A DNA stretch of 13,632 nucleotides. Origin: Chloroflexota bacterium (lineage in GTDB: Bacteria > Chloroflexota > Dehalococcoidia > Lucifugimonadales > CATQGZ01). Of this stretch, positions 7,364-13,632 are shown piece after piece (position 1 is the stretch's first letter; each line of letters starts with the position of its first letter). Below the pieces are notes generated by a model, which was not told the origin of the DNA, ran no database searches, and saw only the letters and a list, made by a program, of their open reading frames with translations. A program made the position numbers and the translations under genes. The stretch is from the NCBI GenBank assembly GCA_027624995.1, contig JAQBTI010000030.1, positions 1-13,632 on the forward strand, given 5' to 3'.

Positions 7364-7421
7364 CACAGTGCGTGTCGAAACCTCGCCCTCTCGATAGTGG
7401 GCGCCACGGCCCTGAAGCCTT

Positions 7422-7449
7422 TTGGGGCTATACGTGTCTATGCTATACT
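7422..7449 (+). promoter_or_regulatory. promoter of the arginine cluster
   Basis: TATACT at 7444-7449 is preceded by TGC (an extended -10), and TTGGGG at 7422-7427 stands 16 bases upstream as a poor -35. Transcription would begin near 7456, giving a leader of about 70 bases before argJ. The leader holds a T6 run (about 7472-7478) and a possible 7-bp stem (GTTCGCG with CGCGGAC). I see no clear ARG box or leader peptide. Confidence 0.55.
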
Positions 7450-7526
7450 TTCCCAGGTTCGCGGCGGGTCTTTTTTCGTACCGGAACGCGGACGGCACCA
7501 CACTCTGAAGGATTGTCGTAGGTCCA

Positions 7527-8735
7527 ATGATTGAACTAGTCCAGGGCGGTGGAGTCACATCACCCAAGGGGTTTGTGGCGGGCGGCACATTCGCCGGTCT
7601 CAAGACCAAAGAGGATGACACCCTCGACCTCGGAATTCTCATTTCGGAGACTCCCGCAAACGTTGCCGCGACCTTTACCACTAACAAGGTCGTGTCGCCC
7701 TCGGTTACCCTCAGCCGGCAGCGCGCATCGAAAGGGACTGCGCGCGGGGTCGTGGCAAATAGCGGTTGTGCCAACTGCTGCGTCGGCGGTCCAGGACTGA
7801 GCGACGCAAAGGAGATGGCCTCACTGGCCGCGAACCACGCCGGTTGTGCCGACGACGATCTCCTGGTCTGTTCCACCGGGATGATAGGCGTCGAGCTTCC
7901 GATGGGCTTGATACGCCAGAACATCGGCAACATCAAGCTGTCGGCAGACGGAGGCCACGAGTTCGCCCGGGCGATCATGACCACGGACACGCGCCCCAAA
8001 GAGGTCGCGGTCGCGGTCGACGTCGGCGGAAGAAAGATCAGGCTGGGCGGCGCCGTCAAGGGCGTGGGGATGATTCATCCCAACATGGCGACGATGCTCG
8101 CCTTCGTGACTACGGACGCCTCGGCAGAGCACGCCCTACTCCAGTCGGCGTTGAGCGAGGCTGTTAACGCGTCCTTCAACATGATCGACGTGGATGGTGA
8201 CCAGAGCACGAACGATACGGTGCTCCTACTGGCCAACGGCGCCGCCGGAGGGCCGCCGATAGAGGCAGGATCTGCTGCCGCGGATGCCTTTGGGGAGGCG
8301 CTGACCTACGTCTGTACCGAGTTGGCCAAGGCCATCGTAAGGGACGGCGAAGGCGCCCAGCGAGTGATAGAGGTGGTTGTCGACGGCGCCGCGAGTGTGG
8401 CCGACGCCAGGACCGCCGCCAGAGAGATTGCATCTTCGCTTCTGGTTAAGGCAATGGTCCACGGCCGTGACCCAAACTGGGGCCGGATCATGATGGCCCT
8501 CGGGAAGAGCGGAATCAGACTCCAAGAGAGCCAGATCGACATATTCATAAACGGTATCCACATCGTGCATGAGGGTGCGGCAATCCCGTTCCTCAAAGAA
8601 GCGGTCATAAGTGCGATGACGGTCCCGGAAGTAAAATTTCGGGTCAGCCTCAACCTCGGCGGAGATGCCGCAACGGCCTGGGGCTGTGACCTGACCGAGG
8701 AGTACGTCACGTTCAACTCCGCGTACAGCACGTGA
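7527..8735 (+). CDS. argJ: bifunctional glutamate N-acetyltransferase / ornithine acetyltransferase
   Basis: ArgJ moves the acetyl group from N-acetylornithine to glutamate, and in bifunctional forms also makes N-acetylglutamate from acetyl-CoA, closing the cyclic arginine pathway. The 402 residues show the self-cleavage site KGVGMIHPNMATMLAF, with Thr189 as nucleophile of the beta chain. They also show the oxyanion motif CSTGMIG, HGRDPNWGRIMMALGKSG, and the C-terminal substrate-binding end FNSAYST. The usual NSGNANACTG appears as NSGCANCCVG, with three cysteines. ATG 7527 is the only start after an upstream TGA; AGGT sits just before it and GAAGGA 14 bases upstream. It is the first gene of the arginine cluster; argB follows by 21 bases. 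Whether it is mono- or bifunctional cannot be read from the sequence. Confidence 0.96.
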   Translation: MIELVQGGGVTSPKGFVAGGTFAGLKTKEDDTLDLGILISETPANVAATFTTNKVVSPSVTLSRQRASKGTARGVVANSGCANCCVGGPGLSDAKEMASLAANHAGCADDDLLVCSTGMIGVELPMGLIRQNIGNIKLSADGGHEFARAIMTTDTRPKEVAVAVDVGGRKIRLGGAVKGVGMIHPNMATMLAFVTTDASAEHALLQSALSEAVNASFNMIDVDGDQSTNDTVLLLANGAAGGPPIEAGSAAADAFGEALTYVCTELAKAIVRDGEGAQRVIEVVVDGAASVADARTAAREIASSLLVKAMVHGRDPNWGRIMMALGKSGIRLQESQIDIFINGIHIVHEGAAIPFLKEAVISAMTVPEVKFRVSLNLGGDAATAWGCDLTEEYVTFNSAYST

Positions 8736-8756
8736 CCCCACCGGAACAAGCCGTAG

Positions 8757-9650
8757 ATGGCGCCCCGGCCTCACCTCGTGGGTGAGCGTTCAGTCGACCC
8801 AGGAGAAGTACCGCCCGACGCGGAGCAGGATGACCTGTACGTCGGCGGCGAACGGAGTCAGGAGCCACATCCCAATGGGACGATCGTAGCGAAAATCGGG
8901 GGTAGCACTCTCGGAGAGCACGACACGACGCTCAAAAACATCGTCGAGCTTCAGAAGCGAGGCTTCGAGACCGTCGTCGTGCACGGCGGGGGCAAGGTCA
9001 TCACGGAGTGGATGGCGAGGGGTGGAGTCAGACCGAAGTTCGTTCGTGGCCTGCGTGTAACCGACGCAGCCGTGCTTGAGATCGTCGTCGCTGTTCTCAC
9101 CGGGGTCGTAAACAAGTCCCTGGTTTCGTCGATTCAAGCCCTTGGCGGTAGGGCCATCGGGCTCAGCGGTGTCGACGGAGGGATGCTCAGGGCTCGGCCG
9201 GGCGATCCTGATCTAGGCCTGGTAGGGCGTGAAGTCTCCGCAAATCCCGAGCCCATCAAGGCGGTCCTAGCAGGAGGATTCATTCCCGTGATCGCGCCCG
9301 TCGCATCACGTTATTCCGAGGATGACACAGTTGAAGACTCAATGCTGAACGTCAACGCGGATACAGCCGCCGGAGAGATCGCGGCCGCACTCAATGCCGA
9401 CCGCCTAGTGTTTCTGACGGATGTAGCAGGCGTCCTGGACTCGTCGCGCAGACTGATCCCAAGGTTGACTGAGCGCCAGGCTCGCAGCCTCATGCGGTCC
9501 GATGTCGTTGCAGGTGGAATGGTGCCCAAGCTCGAGGCCTGCCTGACGGCGCTCAAACATGTCGAGTACGCGCAGATAGTCGACGGCCGCAGGCCGGGGG
9601 CGCTGCTCGACTCGCTCTCGGGCGAATCGGTAGGCACCCGCGTCGGATAG
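8757..9650 (+). CDS. argB: acetylglutamate kinase
   Basis: ArgB phosphorylates N-acetylglutamate. Motifs in order are VAKIGGSTL (phosphate binding, about residue 43), VVHGGGKVITEWMARGG, KFVRGLRVTD, LNVNADTAAGEIA, VFLTDVAGVLD and VVAGGMVPKLEACLTAL, all expected of the amino-acid kinase fold. The 297-residue frame has about 40 extra residues before KIGGS, proline- and acid-rich, while many family members begin only a few residues earlier. GC at the third codon position of this extension is about 70%, like real coding DNA, yet ATG 8757 has no ribosome site. GTG 8778 is an alternative, and an AGGAG at 8860-8864 precedes an out-of-frame ATG at 8875. Arginine-sensitive kinases carry an N-terminal helix, but I cannot recognise it here. 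Confidence 0.93.
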   Translation: MAPRPHLVGERSVDPGEVPPDAEQDDLYVGGERSQEPHPNGTIVAKIGGSTLGEHDTTLKNIVELQKRGFETVVVHGGGKVITEWMARGGVRPKFVRGLRVTDAAVLEIVVAVLTGVVNKSLVSSIQALGGRAIGLSGVDGGMLRARPGDPDLGLVGREVSANPEPIKAVLAGGFIPVIAPVASRYSEDDTVEDSMLNVNADTAAGEIAAALNADRLVFLTDVAGVLDSSRRLIPRLTERQARSLMRSDVVAGGMVPKLEACLTALKHVEYAQIVDGRRPGALLDSLSGESVGTRVG

Positions 9651-9684
9651 CTTGTCAGGACCGGAAGCAAAGAGAGGTGATTGC

Positions 9685-10881
9685 GTGACCACTGACTGGA
9701 AATCAATCGAAAGCAAGTACTACATGCCTGCCGTCCGCAGGCAGCCGGTGGTCATCGTACGAGGCAAAGGGACCAGAGTCTGGGACCAGGACGGGAAGGA
9801 GTATCTGGACTTCACGGCTGGGTGGGCCGTTAACAACGCCGGGCACGCCAACCCCGTGATAGCTGACGCAATCGCAGAGCAGGCTAGGACGCTGCTTCAG
9901 ACCTCCAACCAGTTCTACACGGTGCCTCAGCTACAACTGGCTGAGATACTGGTCGAGAACAGTTGCCTGGACAAGGTATTCATCTGCAACAGCGGGGCCG
10001 AAGCCAACGAAGGCGCGGTCAAGCTTGCCCGCAAGTACGGCAAGATGCACCTGAACGGCGCATACGAGGTCATCACGGCGTTCAACTCCTTCCATGGCAG
10101 AACGCTGGCGATGACTGCCGCGACGGGGCAGCCGCACTACCAGGAGCCATACCAGCCCATCCCAATCGGATTCAAGCACGTTGACTTCAACGACGTCGAA
10201 GCCCTCAAGGCCGCCACGACCGATCGCACCGCCGCCGTGATGCTCGAGCCGGTCCAGGGTGAGGGCGGCGTAAACCTGCCGGAGCCCGGATATCTGGAGG
10301 GCGTGCGCGAGTGGTGTGACGAGAAAGGCATGCTGCTTATATTTGACGAGGTACAGACGGGTCTCGGTAGACTCGGGACCCTGTTTGGGTACGAGAGTTT
10401 CGGGGTCGAGCCGGACGTAATGACGTTGGCCAAAGGTCTTGGAGGTGGAGTCCCAATAGGCGCCTTCCTGGCCAAGGAACACGCGTCCGTCTTCGAGCCG
10501 AAGGGGGAGCATGGCTCGACCTTCGGGGGCAACGCCCTGACCTGCGCGGCCGCCTTCGCCTCAACAAAATACATCATCGACAATGACCTGCCCGGCAAGG
10601 CCCTTCAGATGGGAGAATATCTGAGGAATGCTTTGGAAGGCATAAAGGAGCGGAACGACTCCGTCAATGACGTCCGAGGCATGGGTCTGCTGTTGGCCGT
10701 CGAGTTTGAGTCTGAGATGGCCGCGGGCATTTACCCGGCCTGCATCGACGAAGGCCTGCTACTGGGGCTTCTCGGCCCGAGCGCTATCCGTCTGATGCCC
10801 CCGCTGACGGTCGACAAGGCCGAGATCGACCTGGCCGTAGCGAGGCTGGAAACGGGCATCAAGAAGGCTGCCTCCAGCTAG
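9685..10881 (+). CDS. argD: acetylornithine aminotransferase (class III PLP enzyme)
   Basis: The enzyme transaminates N-acetylglutamate semialdehyde to N-acetylornithine with glutamate as donor. The 398 residues contain FTAGWAVNNAGHANP, ICNSGAEANEGAVKLARK, FNSFHGRTLAMTAATG, LEPVQGEGG, IFDEVQTGLGR, the pyridoxal phosphate lysine in TLAKGLGGGVPIGA (Lys250) and GSTFGGN. I start at GTG 9685 because AGAGAGGTGA ends five bases before it. The frame is open to TTG 9652, but that start has no ribosome site and would add 11 unrelated residues. It follows argB by 34 bases and precedes argG by 24. Such enzymes may also act on succinyldiaminopimelate; the operon favours arginine. Confidence 0.94.
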   Translation: MTTDWKSIESKYYMPAVRRQPVVIVRGKGTRVWDQDGKEYLDFTAGWAVNNAGHANPVIADAIAEQARTLLQTSNQFYTVPQLQLAEILVENSCLDKVFICNSGAEANEGAVKLARKYGKMHLNGAYEVITAFNSFHGRTLAMTAATGQPHYQEPYQPIPIGFKHVDFNDVEALKAATTDRTAAVMLEPVQGEGGVNLPEPGYLEGVREWCDEKGMLLIFDEVQTGLGRLGTLFGYESFGVEPDVMTLAKGLGGGVPIGAFLAKEHASVFEPKGEHGSTFGGNALTCAAAFASTKYIIDNDLPGKALQMGEYLRNALEGIKERNDSVNDVRGMGLLLAVEFESEMAAGIYPACIDEGLLLGLLGPSAIRLMPPLTVDKAEIDLAVARLETGIKKAASS

Positions 10882-10905
10882 GCGCCTGAAAGAAGGCACG
10901 GAAAA

Positions 10906-12168
10906 GTGAACTGGCGCGAGCTGAAGGAAAAAGGCGTCACCCTGCTGGGCGGGGCCGTATCGGGCGGCCTGGACAGTTGCACAGCTACGCACTGGCTGAC
11001 GAGCAAAGGCTTCGAGGTCCACGGCTTCACAGTTGACCTCGGCCAGCCGGACGAAGAGAGCCTCGACGGAATCGTCGACAGGATGCTCGGCTGTGGTGCC
11101 CAGGACGCCGTAATCGTCCCGGCAGTCGAGCCGCTGGCCGAGGCGGGGCTTGCGGTAATCCAGTCACAGGCCCGGTACGAGGGTGGCTATTGGAACACCA
11201 CCGGGATCGCGCGCCCGGTGACCGTCCGGGCGATACTGCCCGAGCTCCGGGCTCGTGGAATCGAGGTACTATTCCATGGCGCCACTGGCCGGGGCAACGA
11301 TCAAGTCAGGTTCCAGGTCGCCACGAACATCCTGAACCCTTCGGCCACTGTCTACGCCCCGTGGCGAGACCCAGAATTCGTACGGCAGTTTCCAGGTCGG
11401 CAGCAGATGCTGGAATACTGCGAGGCCAACAGTCTCCCAATCAAGCCATCGAGTGAGTCTCGCTACTCGACAGATGCCAATTTCTTGGGTCTTACGCACG
11501 AAGCAGGCGATCTCGAAGACATCACCATCCCGCCGACCTTTGTCGAGCCGGGTATGGGCGTGTGGGCGTGGGACGCTCCAGACCGGCAAGAGGTAGTCAG
11601 TGTTAGGTGGGAGGAGGGTGTGCCGGTCGAGTTGAACGGCGAGGTTCTGGGTCCGGTGGCAATGTTCCAGGAGGCCAACCGGCTAGCTGGAAAGCATGGA
11701 GTCGGGATCGGTGCGCACGTCGTGGAGAACCGCTTCGTGGGCGTAAAATCTCGTGGCATCTATGAGGCCCCAGGCATGGAGTTGCTGGGCCAGTCGTACG
11801 AGTACCTGTTGCAGCTCATCTTGGACAGGCGGGCCAGAGAACTGTTCGATCTCCTCTCCAAAGTGATAAGCGTCCAGATATATCAGGGATACTGGCTGGA
11901 CCTCGCGACCAGCGCGGCGCTGGCGGCCCTCGCGCCGATCACGAAACTGGTGTCAGGCACCGTCGCCGTCCGGCTCTACAAGGGCGAGATATACTTTGAG
12001 GCCATCGAAGAGGCCACCGGTTCGGTCCGGCACTCCCTTTACACCGACGACTCGTCGATGGAGGCCATGGGCAACTACGATCACTCGGATGCCGAGGGCT
12101 TTCTAAAGGTCTTGGGCATATCTGCGAAGAATTTCGGGGAGAGACAGTTTCCCGCAACCGGGAGATAG
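10906..12168 (+). CDS. argG: argininosuccinate synthase (long, E. coli-like type)
   Basis: ArgG joins citrulline and aspartate with ATP to give argininosuccinate. The 420-residue protein matches the E. coli-type branch in FTVDLGQPDEE (E. coli has YTANLGQPDEE), GGYWNTTGIARPVT, GNDQVRF, YSTDANFLGLTHEAGDLE, NRLAGKHGVGIGAHVVENRF and KSRGIYEAPGMELL. The ATP-pyrophosphatase loop reads AVSGGLDSCTA (17-27) where the family usually has SGGLDTS. GTG 10906 starts the protein with AAAGAAGG about ten bases upstream. It lies 24 bases after argD. A DUF2283 gene and a MaoC gene separate it from argH. Confidence 0.95.
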   Translation: MNWRELKEKGVTLLGGAVSGGLDSCTATHWLTSKGFEVHGFTVDLGQPDEESLDGIVDRMLGCGAQDAVIVPAVEPLAEAGLAVIQSQARYEGGYWNTTGIARPVTVRAILPELRARGIEVLFHGATGRGNDQVRFQVATNILNPSATVYAPWRDPEFVRQFPGRQQMLEYCEANSLPIKPSSESRYSTDANFLGLTHEAGDLEDITIPPTFVEPGMGVWAWDAPDRQEVVSVRWEEGVPVELNGEVLGPVAMFQEANRLAGKHGVGIGAHVVENRFVGVKSRGIYEAPGMELLGQSYEYLLQLILDRRARELFDLLSKVISVQIYQGYWLDLATSAALAALAPITKLVSGTVAVRLYKGEIYFEAIEEATGSVRHSLYTDDSSMEAMGNYDHSDAEGFLKVLGISAKNFGERQFPATGR

Positions 12169-12198
12169 AGTGCAGCTACGGCAAGTGGGAGGTATAGC

Positions 12199-12411
12199 AT
12201 GAACATCGCGTATGACGCCGAAGTCGATGCTCTCTATCTGAAGCTCAGCCCGGGTAGACATGAAGTGAGTACGACGAGTATCGACGAGGACATCGCACTG
12301 GACTTCGATGAACTGGACCGCCTTGTCGGCATCGAGGTTCTAGATGCGTCAAAAAGGGTTGATCTGGGCTATTTGTTGCCTGCAGAAGTAACCGCGGCCA
12401 GCGGTAGTTGA
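12199..12411 (+). CDS. DUF2283 family small protein
   Basis: The 70-residue product (MNIAYDAEVDALYLKLSPGR at the start, DIALDFDELDRLVGIEVLDA in the middle) has the DUF2283 pattern: YD...DaLYi.l, then a D.DI.lD.d..g..vGiEVLdAS stretch. The family is widespread, with no established role, and is sometimes found beside small toxin-like or antitoxin-like genes. ATG 12199 is preceded by GGGAGG at six bases, a strong ribosome site. It lies 30 bases after argG and ten before the MaoC gene, so it is very likely on the arginine transcript. No DUF4258 or other toxin-like partner is next to it. Confidence 0.85.
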   Translation: MNIAYDAEVDALYLKLSPGRHEVSTTSIDEDIALDFDELDRLVGIEVLDASKRVDLGYLLPAEVTAASGS

Positions 12412-12421
12412 GCGCTGATCT

Positions 12422-12892
12422 ATGATTCACGACGGCAGGGAGGCGTTCGGCGGCTACCTCGAAGACTTCGAGCCGGGCCAGGTGTTCAAGCACTGGCCGG
12501 GTAAGACCATCACCGAGGCTGACAACCACCTGTTCTCGCTCCTTACGATGAACACGAGTCCGCTGCACATCGACGAGCACTATATGTCCGAACACCAGTA
12601 CGGCCAGATACTGGTCGTCGGCCCCCTGGTGATCAGTCTGGTCGTGGGACTGAGCGTCCGAGATACCTCTGGGAAGGCGGTTGCTAACCTGGAGTACGAG
12701 AAGATCACCCACGACGGTCCGGTGTTCCAGGGAGATACCATCTACGCCGAGAGCGAGATCCTTGAGACCCGCGAGACCAGAAGTCGTAACGACCGTGGGG
12801 TGGTCTACCTCGAAAGCCGGGGATTCAACCAGAGAGGCGAGAAGGTGCTAACGCTCCGCCGTCGATTCCTTGTCCCCAAACGAGGCGAGTAG
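12422..12892 (+). CDS. MaoC-like hydratase (hot-dog fold, possibly acting on an acyl-CoA)
   Basis: Members hydrate or dehydrate enoyl-CoA-type substrates. The 156 residues have the hot-dog layout with GKTITEADNHLFSLLTMNTS followed by PLHIDEHY (residues 27-54), VVGPLVISLVVGLSV, then HDGPVFQGDTIYAESEILE and ESRGFNQRGEKVLTLRRRFL. The hydratase motif is normally GDxNPLH; here His49 remains, but the position five residues before it is Asn44 instead of Asp. I recall this feature in the mesaconyl/itaconyl-CoA hydratase-like branch; the subgroup is an inference. ATG 12422 lies ten bases after the DUF2283 stop without a clear ribosome site, so translation may be coupled. Its job in an arginine cluster is unknown. 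The end may overlap the argH start. Confidence 0.88.
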   Translation: MIHDGREAFGGYLEDFEPGQVFKHWPGKTITEADNHLFSLLTMNTSPLHIDEHYMSEHQYGQILVVGPLVISLVVGLSVRDTSGKAVANLEYEKITHDGPVFQGDTIYAESEILETRETRSRNDRGVVYLESRGFNQRGEKVLTLRRRFLVPKRGE

Positions 12893-12899
12893 AGGGCCG

Positions 12900-13632
12900 T
12901 TGGACGCAACTCCACAGAACTACACCGCTTCGCTCCACTACGACCGGCGATTGTACAAACAGGATATCGCGGGGTCGCTGGCGCACGTCCGCATGCTAGC
13001 GCGGCAGGAAATCATTCCGGAAAAGGATGCGGTGACCATCGAGAAGGCGCTCGCGGAGATCAGGACTGAGATCGAGTCTGGTTCCTTCCCGTGGCGCGAA
13101 GACCTCGAAGATATCCACATGAATATCGAGCGTCGCCTCTTCGAAAAGATCGGAGACGTCGCGGGCCGACTTCACACGGCTCGGTCACGAAACGATCAGG
13201 TGGCCCTTGACATCAGAATGTACACCAAGGAGACCGTGGGGCGGACGCTCGACGCGTTGCGCGGCCTGAGGTCGGCTTTGCTGGGCCAGGCTGAAGCCAA
13301 CTCCAGGGCCGTCATGCCAGGATACACGCATATGCAGCGCGCGCAGCCCGTACTGTTCTCTCATCATATGCTCGCGTACTTTGAGATGCTGGGCCGCGAC
13401 GGCGCCCGGTTCCGCCACGTCCGTCAGCAGTCCGACATCATGCCTCTAGGAAGCGGAGCTCTTGCCGGCGTGCCTTACAGCGTCGATCGGGAATGGGTGG
13501 CGCGGGAGTTGGGATTCGGCTCTGTCTCTGCCAACAGTATGGACTCGGTCGCGGACCGGGACTTTCTCGTCGATTATCAGTCGGCTGCGGCAGTCTGCAT
13601 GATGCACCTTTCCAGGATGGCGGAGGAGCTAA
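12900..13632 (+). CDS. argH: argininosuccinate lyase, 3'-truncated by the window end
   Basis: ArgH splits argininosuccinate into arginine and fumarate. The visible ~244 residues read YTASLHYDRRLYKQDIAGSL near the start, EDIHMNIERRLFEKIGDVAG, HTARSRNDQVALDIRMY, MPGYTHMQRAQPVLFSHHML, DIMPLGSGALAGVPY and SMDSVADRDF, all typical. The GSS(x)MPxKxNP signature lies beyond the window. There is no stop before 13632. Start choice is uncertain: TTG 12900 has AGAGGG three bases upstream; TTG 12870 has none but would add SPNEASRGP, whose RGPLD lines up with the family's N-terminal segment. With either start the conserved WGGRF is absent. An in-frame TAA at 12849 limits further extension. Confidence 0.93.
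   Translation, partial: MDATPQNYTASLHYDRRLYKQDIAGSLAHVRMLARQEIIPEKDAVTIEKALAEIRTEIESGSFPWREDLEDIHMNIERRLFEKIGDVAGRLHTARSRNDQVALDIRMYTKETVGRTLDALRGLRSALLGQAEANSRAVMPGYTHMQRAQPVLFSHHMLAYFEMLGRDGARFRHVRQQSDIMPLGSGALAGVPYSVDREWVARELGFGSVSANSMDSVADRDFLVDYQSAAAVCMMHLSRMAEEL

Overview
The window is about 13.6 kb of GC-rich (roughly 60%) bacterial chromosome with tightly packed housekeeping and metabolic genes. I see no phage, insertion sequence, CRISPR array or rRNA. The mix of genes suggests an environmental, uncultured bacterium: an initiator tRNA, a primary-type sigma factor, a long archaeal-like RtcB with archease, a lone molybdenum hydroxylase large subunit, an arginine cluster with ArgJ, a long-type ArgG, and a MaoC-type hydratase. 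A Chloroflexota lineage (SAR202/Dehalococcoidia-like) is my best guess. This is an inference from gene content, not from a phylogenetic marker.

Left part, plus strand (1-1844): an initiator tRNA(fMet) missing only its first base at the window edge is followed by a perfectly palindromic hairpin terminator. About 210 bases follow in which I see nothing convincing. Then comes an extended -10 promoter and a sigma-70 family gene. This gene is split by an apparent one-base frameshift inside region 1.2 (stop codon at 661-663); the rest of the protein continues in another frame to 1844.

Middle part, minus strand (7333 down to 1916), in transcription order: a small HicB-like protein, a xanthine dehydrogenase/CO-dehydrogenase-type molybdopterin subunit without its iron-sulphur and FAD partners, archease, a two-helix membrane protein of lower GC, and the RNA ligase RtcB. 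Archease is the activating partner of RtcB. The membrane gene lies between the two, and rtcB has a -10 box placed so that its mRNA could be leaderless.

Right part, plus strand (7527 to the window end): an arginine cluster argJ-argB-argD-argG-(DUF2283)-(MaoC hydratase)-argH, apparently driven by an extended -10 promoter in the 193-base divergent region 7334-7526. ArgJ and ArgB catalyse acetyl transfer and acetylglutamate phosphorylation, ArgD the transamination, and ArgG and ArgH the conversion of citrulline through argininosuccinate to arginine. argC (reductase) and argF (carbamoyltransferase) are not in the window. The DUF2283 and MaoC genes between argG and argH are unexpected guests. argH runs off the right edge.

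I did not find a clearly new defence or mobile system. The items most worth a second look are the sigma-factor frameshift, the membrane gene between archease and rtcB, the orphan molybdenum hydroxylase subunit behind a HicB-like gene, and the MaoC/DUF2283 pair in the arginine operon.
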